A stretch of 64,000 nucleotides of DNA from Bidens hawaiensis (taxonomy: Eukaryota; Streptophyta; Magnoliopsida; Asterales; Asteraceae): the NCBI GenBank assembly GCA_021521415.1, contig JAIQDT010005784.1, forward strand, positions 1-64,000, written 5' to 3'. The position numbers and the translations under genes are program-made. Shown here piece by piece: positions 11,851 to 22,827 of this stretch (position 1 is its first letter; each line of letters starts with the position of its first letter). The notes beneath the pieces are model-generated. The model did not search any database. It had not been told where the DNA came from and saw nothing but the letters and a program-made list of their open reading frames with translations.

Positions 11851-12550
11851 TGTAAGACCCTGGTCCCGGTGCCCTAAATTGTACGTTGGATTTTCTCATA
11901 AACACAGTTCTAAATATCAAAGTTAATTAAACTTTTCGCGGAAGAGATAAATGAAAACCATTAATTACATAAGTCTTAAAATTTAAACAATATAAAACAT
12001 GTCTAAAGTTCAAACATCATAAAATTAGGTATTCAGATGCCAGCTTCTTTATTCTTCTGCCATGTATCCCCCTTCAAGCTAGCTATCTCATTCTACGCAC
12101 CTGCGTGCATACTAAACGTCAGTTATGCTGAGTGAGTTCTAGTTAATCAGGCAACATACAATACGTTCATATACTACATAGTTAACCTACTTTACTTTCT
12201 TTCATACACACATAAGCATATACCTTCATTCTTACTTCCTTACTTTCATACTTTCATTCTTTCATATTTTATCTTTCTTTATAAATATATTTATACGTTT
12301 TGAAGAGCATTTCGCCTTACTTCTTCGAGTATTATTAGGGCCCGGTTCCCTGTTGCCTCGGATATTATTAGGGTCCGGTTCCCTCTTACCTGGAATATTA
12401 TTAGGGTCCGGTTCCCTCTTGCCTCGGATATTGTTAAGGTCTAATTCCCTCTTTCCTTGAATATTAATAGGGTCTGGTTCCCTCTTGCCTCGAATATTAT
12501 TAGCTTCTAATTCCCTTGTTTGTCGACTACCCATACATCCATACCATAAC
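11851..12550 (-). repeat. L-family LTR copy L3, left part (outermost layer of the nest)
   Basis: Starts TGTAAGACCCTGGTCCCGG, the L-family terminus. The rest of the LTR is at 38554-40188. Flanks GATTA (11846-11850) and AATTA (40189-40193) make a 5-bp target duplication with one mismatch. Joining the outer flanks recreates the uninterrupted sequence seen in repeat copy B near 41745, which supports the assignment. Confidence 0.8.
12310..12530 (-). repeat. 33-bp minisatellite in L3 (TATTATTAGGGTCCGGTTCC units)
   Basis: About six to seven units of 33 bp share the core TATTATTAGGGTCCGGTTCC. Because the period is a multiple of three, the minus strand stays open and would encode an 11-residue repeat (NNIRGKREPDP). 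I treat the ORF as a by-product of the period. Confidence 0.8.
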
Positions 12551-13212
12551 TGTCACACCCCAACCTATGACGGAACATGCCGGGGCGCGACATTGATTGT
12601 ATCATATCTCAGAAGACACTAAGTAAAATACACGTGTCAATATCTAAATTAGTCATTCATATATCAACATTCAAAAACACAATCATTGTCTTAAAATAAA
12701 TACCGTTACATTTAAATATTCGAAACATAGATAACTTAAAATAAAAGTGTTCTTCATTCATCAAGCAACTTAAGGTCTCATCTAACTTCCAATACTTGAT
12801 TTATCCGATAAAGCTACATGCGTCATGCGTGAAAATATATATTTTTGTCAACATAAAGTTGAGCAAGTAAACCACAGTTTTTGAGTGTATATATAATAAT
12901 AAAAAGACAATTCCATGCGATAATTGTAAATCACTACAACTAGTATAACAATAATAAAAGTTGTCGTTTCACTCGAATCATATTGATAACGAGCTAATTC
13001 GACGGCGTATGATCATACTAATGAGGATGAAGATGAGGATGAGGATGAGATACCAACCACCACAACAAAAGTAAACACATAGTCACATTTACATGTATCA
13101 ACTAAACAAGCAATTTCAATAATCGCATATATTGGAACTATAGTGAAAATCTATAACACATTTTATTGTGAATGCATAACGCCCCCAAAAATTAAAACGG
13201 TAAAAAGCGGGA
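12551..13212 (-). repeat. Solo LTR S, left part (TGTCACACCCC family)
   Basis: Starts TGTCACACCCCAACC, a typical gypsy LTR terminus, next to ATAAC (12546-12550). The other end is ...AAAATGTTACA at 38553, followed by ATAAT, a target duplication with one mismatch. Remaining pieces are 32660-33167, 35361-36127 and 38365-38553, together about 2.1 kb. It was interrupted by Copia-2 and by solo LTRs L4 and L5. Confidence 0.65.
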
Positions 13213-13739
13213 TGTTAGAACCTGAGTTAACCCTTACTCACACGGATCTCAGATCTGAGTTGTATATAATTAACTTCTAATATGGATCTAGCTCGTAATT
13301 GCCATTGATCTATAGTTAATAGGTTATCTGTATATATATGTATTAGTTGTATGTATGTGTATAATGTTAATATAAAGATTGAGAGAGATTCGGGCAGAAA
13401 TTCGTTAACTAATTCTCTAAAACTTATATTAATCTGTGAACAGTGTTCACTATAAATAGACGATGGACTTAGTTCGTTAACATCCCCTAGCGAACTAATA
13501 TCCAATTCGTTACATACATTAAAAGGAAAATAACTTAATAAATCACCCCCTGATTCGTTAAACATCCTTAACGAATCAGGAGGGATATAACTTAGATCTA
13601 GTTCGCTAAACATCCTCAGCGAACTAGACTCTTAAATTAACGAAATACAAGATAAATTAATTGTTTATTACATTAAACAAAACGGCAAATACATTAAAGA
13701 TAAATACAAAGACTCGAGACGCAAACCTGTGTACTAACA
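13213..13739 (-). repeat. 3' LTR of Copia-2 (527 bp)
   Basis: Bounded by TGTTAGAACC and GTGTACTAACA. It holds the same three inverted-repeat sites as the Copia-1 LTR: arms at 13469-13479/13488-13498, 13549-13560/13569-13580 and 13597-13607/13618-13628, with spacers close to ACATCCCC, beside a TATA word at 13450-13459. Its right end (13660-13731) is also found at 32592-32658, the remnant of the 5' LTR. Confidence 0.85.
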
Positions 13740-13773
13740 GACACCCCATCGTGTTGACTTCTTTGTCTTTAAA

Positions 13774-16700
13774 TTACTTGAAATGCTTGGACTGCCAGTC
13801 TCTGAAACTATGAATTCTGTTTTCATAACATACACGCACAACGCGTTGGAACTGCATAGTTAGGTTATAGTCTTCATTGCGCTCAATCAGAATCTTGTTC
13901 TTGTGCAGCACGTCATTATCGGTCTTGGTTAAATTAGTCAGCCACATCGGGTCGATGATCTTGATCAGCTCAGTGTTCAAACCCTTTCCCAACACAATGA
14001 CGGCCTCGCCGGTTTTGTTGTCGTAGTACCAGCGGTTGAAAGATAACCATATGTGTTGGTTCATTATTTTCACTGGCACACGCTTCATTGTCTTCGGCGG
14101 TTTAACCATAATAACCAACTTCTTCCAACCTGTCCTTGGGTCAATCTCATTGAGACGATTACAGATGGGAATCTGTGGTTTAAAAAATTTAAAACCGTGG
14201 TCCACCTCAAACAGCAGATGTTGGTGAAACCAACTTGCATGTTTATCCCCACCTCTATTAATAAATGGACGATACGCTAGAGTACGTACGTCCCATCTCG
14301 GTAATGAGAGAAGATCAGACATCTTTTCGTAGTACTGGACACCCTTCTCCCATTTAACAATGCATACTCTTAAATCAGAATCATAAAGCCAAGAAATTAT
14401 ATCACCTTGAACTCTCGACATGGCCTTGAAAGTAGTCTTTTGATTGGCTTTGGCGCGTGCTATAGCTTCTAGCGATTCTTTATCAACGTACCGGTGAGCA
14501 TTGATAATCTTACCAACCCTGTTGTCTTGATGAGCAAACCAGCTATGAATGTCAGCCAATGATGGATCAGCCCTAGGATCAACATTTGTCTCAACGACAT
14601 TCTTTCCCTTGGACGTCTTCTCAATATGGTCTTCTGCTTCTTTAACCATTTCTTCATTAAATACTGGAGCAACCTGATCAACATTGGTGTGTTGAAACAA
14701 GTCAGGATACTCCTCAGTAGTCACATCCTCCACCTCGACCTCCTCATTCTCATAAATATAATCCATACTCATCTCAACAGTAGGATCATTTAGTATCTCA
14801 GCATCATTAATTACCTCAACATAGGGTTCAGTTTCTAACACGGTCATCTCGTCTTCATTCAGACCAAGCAAGATAGTAATATGCTCTCGTGTCAGTGATC
14901 TATCAACAAACTACCCTACTTCAATCTCCTCTCTATTCACCATACTCCTAACCATCCCCTTCTCATCCACAAAAATAACCATATCGGCCTCGATCATCTC
15001 AATCGGTTTGGCAGCCGAATGGTCATGATAAACAATGATTTGTTTGCTCGAATCATCAACATAACTCGTAACCGCACCAGAAGCTGGGTCTTGAGTTTGA
15101 TTAGTCTCACCACCTGCATCAGATTCATCTGGATCCTCATCGTCATTCTTGAGATTTTTCAACGCATCATCTTTGCATGTCAATTGCAGAATAAGCTCCT
15201 CTTGTTCTTTAATTTTCACCCCATGAGACTCAACAATCTCACGAAGGGCTTTTGTTTCTTTTTGACAGAAAGAAACATAGCTTAGCAGCTTCTTCTGGTT
15301 CTCCATCAGACGTTCTTGGTTCATACGGTCAGCAAACATTTGATTTTCATACAAATGAAGAAGATTCAAAATCATGTCTGTCTGACGATTCGGTGGCATA
15401 GCATACAAAGAAGGATAAACTGGTTGGATTGGTCCCTGATGCCTTGTAATTCTCATAAATGAGATATCACTAGGTGGAGGGGGCCCCATGGACGGTGTTG
15501 GAGGAACAGTAGAAGGTGTAGCAGAAGGCATTGGTATCTCAGCTAAAGCCGTTTGTGGAATCATACCAAGCCTGTCATGAGGAACCATTGTCGTCGTCAA
15601 AGTAAGAACCAGAGTGCTAGTAGTAAGAGGCACTGCCGGGCGTTGAGGAGTTGCAGGATGAGAAGGTTGAACACCAAACGAGATGCCAGCCCCAGCCGAC
15701 ACTCTCCGCTTTGAAGAACTTCCAGTTGCTAGCTCTTTCCCTTTACGTTTTCGTTCTCGTTGAGCGGCAATAGTAGCAGCTAACGCAGCTTCAACTGCAG
15801 CTTGTTGTTCTCGAAGACCTACATCACCATTACCACCATCACCATCATTACCACCATTACCACCAAGACCACCACCATCATCATCATCGTTCCCACCTAC
15901 TCCTCCCTCACGCTCGGAATCCGGGTCATCATGGATCCAGTGATCCTCGGGAGGACATATATAATCAGGATTAGCAGGATGACCAATCAATCTCTTGAAT
16001 CTGGGAGGACGAGATTGACGGTGTAGTTGCATTCTTCTCATGGTGTCTGCCTTCATGTTGTCCAGAATAAACTTATCGTTCACATCATTTGGGTCGAGCA
16101 CTAAATTCCTGATAGCATCATTGACAAAAAAATGGACGAAACTCGGATACATCAAGAACTTCACCCGACGTTTTCCAGGAATACAATTTTCTTTCATATG
16201 ATCGAAGATCATTTCAGAAAAATTGTAACGTTTGTTCAAAACAAGTGCTACAAATGCCGATTGTAATGCAGCGCGGCATTCTTCAAACCCAGCCTTACGT
16301 CCACCAAGGCAATGGATAAGAACATGAAGTAAATACTTATATTGGGGACACAAGTATGCCTTGTTATACATAGACGCAGTAAGACTGCTAGCCTAAAACA
16401 AACGTTTGAACAGTCCCTTGATCAATTCTTTATCATATTCGCTAGGATCATCAATGGTATCATCAAACTGTAGCACTCTTCGAACTGTTTCAGCTGAGAC
16501 GACAGTTGGTTTGTTATTAACCACAGCAGCAATACGATCCTCAACTTCCACATATTGAGCAGTGTTCCAGAATTGACGAACGATGCTAAATCTAATATCC
16601 GGATTAGCAGTAACAACGTAATGGATACGAGAACGGCGTATAAATGCCAGCATTCCACCAAAGACATCCTCATCAGGAAAGTCTGTATCAGCGAAAGCAC

Positions 16701-16821
16701 ACACATTATGCCGAGGGTCATAAGGAAGTAACGGAACATCCTCAGCTGTTTGATTGGTATCTTGAGCTTGTTGATCTTGTGGTGCATCCACAGGCGGATC
16801 TTGTTCCATATTATCAGCCAT
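13774..16821 (-). pseudogene. Copia-2 extra ORF: putative nuclear accessory protein, two nonsense codons
   Basis: One continuous frame of about 1,015 codons starts at ATG GCT GAT (16821) and stops 34 nt before the 3' LTR. Two in-frame stops, near 16393 and 14911, split it into 142-, 486- and 365-residue pieces, with no frameshift. The N-terminal domain has SRIHYVVTANP, RQFWNTAQY and YKYLLHVLIHC and FLMYPSF motifs. The middle is Gly/Asp-rich, then a basic NLS-like patch RERKRKGKE...SSKRR (about 15700-15760), a Pro-rich stretch and a coiled coil (about 15180-15330). The C-terminal domain has VQYYEKMSD and FEVDHGFKFF. No signal peptide or membrane span is seen, so an envelope role is unsupported. 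Copia-4 carries a divergent relative. Function unknown. Confidence 0.8.
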
Positions 16822-16825
16822 AAGT

Positions 16826-16852
16826 CTGAATAAATAATATTGAATATCAGTA
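16826..16852 (-). promoter_or_regulatory. Splice-acceptor-like site just before the Copia-2 extra ORF
   Basis: On the minus strand a CTGAT branch-point-like word (16846-16850) is followed by a U/A-rich tract ending TTTATTCAG (CAG at 16826-16828), four bases before the ATG of the extra ORF. The branch A to AG distance is about 21 nt. It may allow an env-like spliced subgenomic RNA. No donor could be fixed. Confidence 0.45.
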
Positions 16853-16984
16853 ATATGTAAGCATATATATGTAAACTATATGTAATTATAGTTTTATCCT
16901 TGTGTATAATAGATATGTCGACGCGGTTAGACCCTTGGAATATTTTAGTTAATTACATTATGTAAAATAACTATTTTTTTTAAA

Positions 16985-17230
16985 TGTCATTCGTTAACAC
17001 ATAGTTGGATTCGTTATAAGAATGTAACGAATCAACTGATTCACTATCAAGTAAATATTTTAACGAAGAAGACCTAGCGAATTAACTATTAATGAGAACG
17101 AACTAACTTCTAGTTCATTTCAAATTGACGAATCCATATTTGATTCGTTAAGTGAATGATTCGCCGATCTAGTTCGTGTGAATCCTTAACGAATTGGACA
17201 CGGAGGAGTTCCAATTCGCTAAGGTTAACG
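16985..17230 (-). repeat. Motif A array upstream of the Copia-2 extra ORF
   Basis: About a dozen TTCGTTA / TAACGAA words in both orientations lie just 5' of the extra ORF, for example TGGATTCGTTATAAG and CCTTAACGAATTGG. It is the same motif as in the LTRs of this family and the Copia-1 leader. The sequence is non-coding. Confidence 0.7.
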
Positions 17231-19504
17231 AATGGTCAAAATTAGACTTAATCTTTGACTCTTATGTTCAAAGTCAAATTTAACAAGAACACAGTCGGTC
17301 AAAGTAGCAAATCAGAGAACAATTATTCCATAATTGACGATGAGTAGCCGAACAAATGACTCTATAAGTCTCGAAAACTCATTGCGAAGCCAATAGTACC
17401 GTTTATGAGGTTCTAAACCAACAGATAAGTTAAGTTACGAACATAGCTTAAACATCCAAAACGACCAATAATTATTCACCCGGCAGTCAATCAATCAAGT
17501 TGTGATTAAAGATCACCAAGGGTGTTGGAACTTAAGAGGGATTACCGAGGACCTTTATCCCGATAATCAAATACTTTAAAAACGTTTCATGTTTTCGAAA
17601 CATAACAAAAATAAATAAATAAATAATATGTAAAGCGAAATGGAAAATACTTTTGGAATTTTGTAATATATAAAGAATGTATTTACATGGAAAGAATCCG
17701 AAACAAGAAATATAAAGTTTTTTTGTTTTTTGAAATTTTCGATATAAAAACTAAATATTTACCAGAAAATTTTTCGAGAATTTAAACAAGAAAAATATTT
17801 TTTTTATGTTTTTGTATGATTTTTCAAAAACAGTGCATATTTTTGGATTTTTGTCGAGTTTGAGCAGAGAATCATATTGACCAAATTGCTCTTTCATCAC
17901 AGTTTTATATTTTAGCGATATTGTGACTGGTGTTAAGTCGGTCATTGGTATTGTTGTCCACTTAAATCTAATAACAAACTTTCAAGTGTTTTTATGATAT
18001 GATTAATGGTTCAATTAAAGCACATAATATCAGAAACTATCAGCCTCTAATCTCAGTTCAAGCTTAATTTGATTTTTGCCATATCACCCCAACTTGACTT
18101 AAACCATTATATTGTTGACCAAAAATTTGATTTTTAAAGAAGTTCATGAGCAATGCATTGATTTTCTGTTACTATGAGTGAATATGCACGAGTCCATCTG
18201 TCGGCTTACATACATTGTATCCCCTGTGGTCCGTTTCTTAATGGTATTAAGACGTGCGCAAGGAAGGAACAATGTATGACTAACAGCGGATTTTGATCAA
18301 GTCAGTAATTTGGATTTGTACGAAGTACAGCAATGATCAATTTTAATGACTTTGGGTTTGCTCTAAAAGCGAGTGAAATATTCTTGCATATGAATACCCA
18401 GATGATTAAGCCGCATAAAGACTCACAGTGTTTAGAACCTCAAAGCTTGTTATTTGCTTTATTTTATTTTTTGGTGATCAAACAAGTATAAGGCTTGAGT
18501 ATGACAGGTTATTACATTTCTGCCATCCTCACCGAGACTTTTCTAAAGACTAACACCTCTTTCAATTTGGCGTTTGTTTATGTTTATATCACATACTTTA
18601 CTCTACTTGTTTGTTTTAAGACCTACGAATGCACCAATGCAGTTAAGCACACAGTCTTTTAAGCTTACTTCTTGCTGGATTTGGAGTCAAGATAGTCAAT
18701 GTACTATCATTTTCTCTTTTTAATTCAAATTTTTTTTTGAGGAGCAGAAAACAAAACAAAGATAAATTTAATCGCCCAGTTAACTTAAATCTATAAATAA
18801 ATGGCTAACCTATCAATTCACAAGTGAATAATAGGACCAAGACATGCAAGCATGCTTTACAAACTTAAATAACTGACATAATTTTCAGCGAGAAAATAGT
18901 CTAAAAACGCATAACGAACGCCCCAACTATTTTTCATTATCAGGTAAATGGCTATCCTGAAGATTTACAAGTAAATATCAGGACCAGACATATAAAAATA
19001 TATTTCCTTCAAAAGTAGATAATTGACATAATTTTCAGCGAACGCATGCAAATATCTTTTTGGTTTTTCTCTATACATACTTTAAAAACACAATCTTTTT
19101 GTCTTTTTCTATTTTCTTATAAACAAAATTAACTTCACAATCTTTTTAAATTTTCGGATTTTTCTGTACAAACTGAAATCACAATATTTTTTAATTTTCG
19201 GATTTTTCTGTACAAACTGAAATCACAATCTTTTTGAATTTTCGGATTTTTCTATACAAACTGAAATCACAATCTTTTTGAAGTTTCGGATTTTAAAATG
19301 TTTTTTGTTTTTAAAAATGTTTTAAAGGAAAATATTAAAGAAAAAAATCACAATATTTTTGATTTTTTCTAAATTTTTTAATTTTTTTTCTTTTTTTATC
19401 TATACAAACGAAAAGCACAATTTTTTTTGTATTTTCTAGTATTTTACCCCCCTAAAACCAAAATAAATTTTAAAAGAAAAAACAAATAACAGAAAATAAA
19501 GATA
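17231..19504 (-). other. AT-rich spacer between pol and extra ORF of Copia-2
   Basis: No coding motif is visible. It contains a diverged duplication of roughly 120 bp (about 18795-18925 and 18950-19050, sharing TGACATAATTTTCAGCGA) and a 44-bp tandem repeat. Long T runs dominate 19050-19450. Confidence 0.6.
19136..19295. repeat. 44-bp tandem repeat, about 3.6 units
   Basis: Units start at 19136, 19180, 19224 and 19268 and share the core TTTCGGATTTTTCTGTACAA. They differ at few positions, so the expansion is fairly recent. Confidence 0.85.
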
Positions 19505-22500
19505 GTCATCCTTGTTTAAGGATATCAACGAGGGTTTTCAATCCATTTAAACCAAGAAAAAAATGAAAACGCGTTTTATCAAAAGCTTTGGTAAATAGAT
19601 CGGCTTTTTGAAAGTCAGTATGTACTTTCTCAAGGTCAATCAACTTTTTCTCAAAGCAATCCCGGATAAAATGATATCGAATTTGGATATGTTTTGTTTT
19701 TGAATGTTATATGGGATTCTTTGTGATAGAAATTGCAGCAGAATTATCAATCAAAATAGGAGTAGTAAGAAACTTCAAACCGTAGTCGCGAAGATGTTGT
19801 TTTATCCATAAAACCTGGGAACAGCAACTCGAGGCTGCAACATACTCAGCTTCGGCGGTTGAAGTGGAGACCATTGTCTGCTTCTTACACTGCCAGGAAA
19901 CAAGCCGGTTTCCCAAAAATTGACATCCTGCACTCGTTGATTTGAAGTTGATCTTGCAACCTCCATAGTCCGAGTCTGAATAAGCAGTAAGATCGAAAGT
20001 ATCATCACAACCCGATGTCTGGATTTCCCCTCAGATACTGAAGTATTCTCTTAACCGCAGCTAGGTGAGTCACTCAAGGACTTGATTGAAACCTAGCACA
20101 AAGACAAACAGCAAACATAATGTCAGGGCGAGAAGCTGTTAGATACATTAAAGATCCGATTATGGCACGATAGAGGGTAGGATCAACGGTATCCTCCAAT
20201 TCATCCGGTGATAAATTGTGACCCACGGGGAGAGGAGTAGAAGGGATTTTTCCGGCAGATATCTTGAATCGGCTCAAGATATCGTTCACATACTTGGTCT
20301 GGTGAATAAAAATTCCGTGCGCAGACTGGTGAACTTTCAACCCTAGAAAGAAATTCATCTCTCCCATCGAGCTCATCTCGAACTTTGTTTGCATTGACTT
20401 CTCGAACTCCTTACACAACGCATCGTTTGTAGACCCAATGATAATGTCGTCAACATAGATCTGGACTAGGAGAAGATCGTTACCAACAGTTTTATGAAAT
20501 AAAGTGCAGTCAACAATCCCTCGTTTGAAGCCATTATCAGTCAGATGGTCGGCGAGTGTGCCATACCAAGCTCTCGTGGCTTGATGTAGACCATACAGGG
20601 CCTTGTTTAATCGGTAAACCCGGTCCGGATAATCAGGATCTTCAAAACTAGGAGGCTGTAAAACAAACACTTCCTCGTGTAATTCACAATTGAGAAAAAC
20701 ACTTTTAACAACCATTTGATAGACCTTAATATTCTTATAAGCAGCATATGCCAGGAAGATTCGAATCGACTCCAATCTTGCAACTGGTCCATATACTTCA
20801 GTGTAATCAATTCCCTCTTGCTGATGAAAACCTTGCACCACTAATCGTGCTTTGTTTCTGACAATCACCCCTCGATCGTCTTTCTTACACTTAAATACCC
20901 ACTTAGTCGGAATAGCTTTCTTGACTCTAGCAGGTTTATCAATTAAATCCCAAACACCCAAACGTGCAAATTGCTGTAATTCTTCTTGCATAGCTTCTAC
21001 CCAAGACGGATCTTGAAGAGCCATACGAGGCGTTGTTGGCTCAAGTTGAGATAGGAAGCAAGTGAATTTAGCAACATTTACAATTCCAGGGGAATGTAAA
21101 TCCGCATAAGTACACAATACGTTATTCTCACTTGATGACATGTTTGAACGCCCACATCAAGTTCTCCAATGATCTTTTCCTGTGGATGATAACCACGAAT
21201 CTGAAGAGTTGGATTCTAAGAAACAACAATATTTTCAAATAAATTTGTGTAATGTTCTCCAAGTTCAGGAGTTGAAACATCACTGTCAAGCTCAATAGCT
21301 TGATCATCAACTTGATTGTCATCAGAAGAAGTAGATACATTATCAACCTGATTATCATCACTTGGAACTTCAGTTGGACCAGAAATTGGTGCTTCAACAT
21401 CATTAGAACTTGAAAATCTTGGAATTTCCAAATGATCTTCAAAATAAGCATGAACCAGGTCTTCATCAATGTTCTCAGTCGATGGAGTAAATGAATTAAA
21501 TAAGCCATCATAATCAAACATCCAGTCGGGACCTTTCCCTTGAAGAGGAGTGGTGTACTTTTGACAATCCATGTGATACCATTCCTCAACACAACCAGAA
21601 GTGAAGTTAAATACCCTTTTCTTTGGAGATGCATATCCCAAGAAATATCCTTCGATAGTCTTTTCTTCAAATTTACCCACATCCTTATTCAACATTGTAC
21701 AAGGACACCCAAATGGTTCCAAGTACTTTAAGTTAGGCTTTTGATTGTTTAAAAGCTCATAACTTGTTTTCTTGAATTTCTTAACAGTTAGAACTCGATT
21801 AAGTGTATAGCAAGCTGTATTCACTGCCTCATTCCAGAATTGGACGGGAAGCTTAGAATCAGCTAGCATAGTTCTTACAGCTTCAGTCAAGGTTCTATTC
21901 TTTCGTTCAGCAACACCATTTTGTTGAAGACAAAAGAAATCCAATACAGTGTTCATAAATTCAGTACAATTATCACTTCGAATTCTTCTCACCTTGTGTT
22001 TGTATAGTGATTCGATCTTAGTGATAAGGTTTTGTACCAAAACGGGCGTTTGATCTTTCGAACTCATAAATAACACCCATGAGTATCTTGAATAATCATC
22101 GGTGACAACAAGACAGTACTAATCCCCAGAAATACTCGCACGATTCACAGGACCAAACAAATCCATATGAAGTCGTTCAAGAGGAGTATCAATGGAATTC
22201 TATAACTTAGAAGGATGTGATTTCTTCTTCTGCTTGCCTTTCTTGCATGCAATGCAGTGATCAGATAACTTACTATTCTTCAACGAGACACCCTCAACTA
22301 AGTCATTAGCCATTAAATAATTCATCTTTAGAACATGTATGTGACCCATTCTACGATGCCATAAAATAGAGTCTTTCTCGGTTTCTTTGGAGACAAAACA
22401 TGTTTTGATAGACGTTGATACTTTAGAAGTCATATTTAAGACATAAATATCATTTGATCGTGGTGATCGCAAGACAACCATGTCCTCGGGAATCACATAA

Positions 22501-22802
22501 CCCGGTTTCAAAATCAGACATTCTTTATTAGTAAAGACTGTAGTGTATTGCATGTCACAGATTTGCGACACACTTAATAAATTATGGTCTACCTTGTCAA
22601 AGTAGTTAACTTTCTCAAAAGTAATATGCCCATTCGAAACATCAGCTTCTTGTGTAATCATACCCCCAGAATTCCCATCAAAAGCCACATAACCCCCTTG
22701 AATATTTCTTACATTTGATAAAAGGTTGAGATTTCCAGTAATATGACGAGAACATCCACTATCCATAATCCAGTTTTTACCAGAAATGGTCTTGGATGTA
22801 CC
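19505..22802 (-). pseudogene. Copia-2 pol (protease, integrase, RT, RNase H), multiply broken
   Basis: The order is protease DSGCSRHITG, GAG-pre-integrase, integrase, RT with YVDDIII, and RNase H ending DILKQG near 19508. Breaks: nonsense codons near 22200 (Leu to stop), 22120 (Trp to stop), 21216 and 19707 (Gln to stop); a 1-nt deletion near 21130; a stop near 20074 followed by a frame-shifting deletion. The integrase has lost about 14 residues between DFFCLQ and QNGVAERKN, shrinking the D-to-E spacing. RT motif A reads QMVVKSVFLN instead of [10 protein letters not shown], so its catalytic Asp is gone. The copy is non-functional. Confidence 0.9.
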
Positions 22803-22827
22803 CTACACACAAAAGAAAATGATTAGT
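22803..22827 (-). promoter_or_regulatory. Gag stop / branch-point / splice-acceptor-like junction of Copia-2
   Basis: The ancestral gag stop TAA (22823-22825) in CTAATC is followed by exactly 20 nt ending in TGTGTAG, with pol opening at 22802, identical in layout to Copia-1. Confidence 0.55.

Noticed and set aside
12262..12534. Repeat protein NNIRGKREPDP as a gene
   Set aside because: It is the antisense reading of the 33-bp LTR minisatellite; the open frame follows from a period divisible by three.
13450..13459. Plus-strand promoter from the TATA word CTATAAATAG in the Copia-2 LTR
   Set aside because: The word is near-palindromic and lies at the same place as the minus-strand TATA of Copia-1. 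Antisense promoter use is possible but unsupported.
13774..16821. Extra ORF as a retroviral-type envelope gene
   Set aside because: The position fits, but there is no signal peptide, transmembrane segment or cysteine-rich ectodomain. Basic NLS-like patches point to a nuclear or cytosolic protein.
19707..19916. Separate 69-residue gene (RNase H-like)
   Set aside because: It is the RNase H part of Copia-2 pol, ending at a Gln-to-stop mutation; homology continues in the same frame to 19505.
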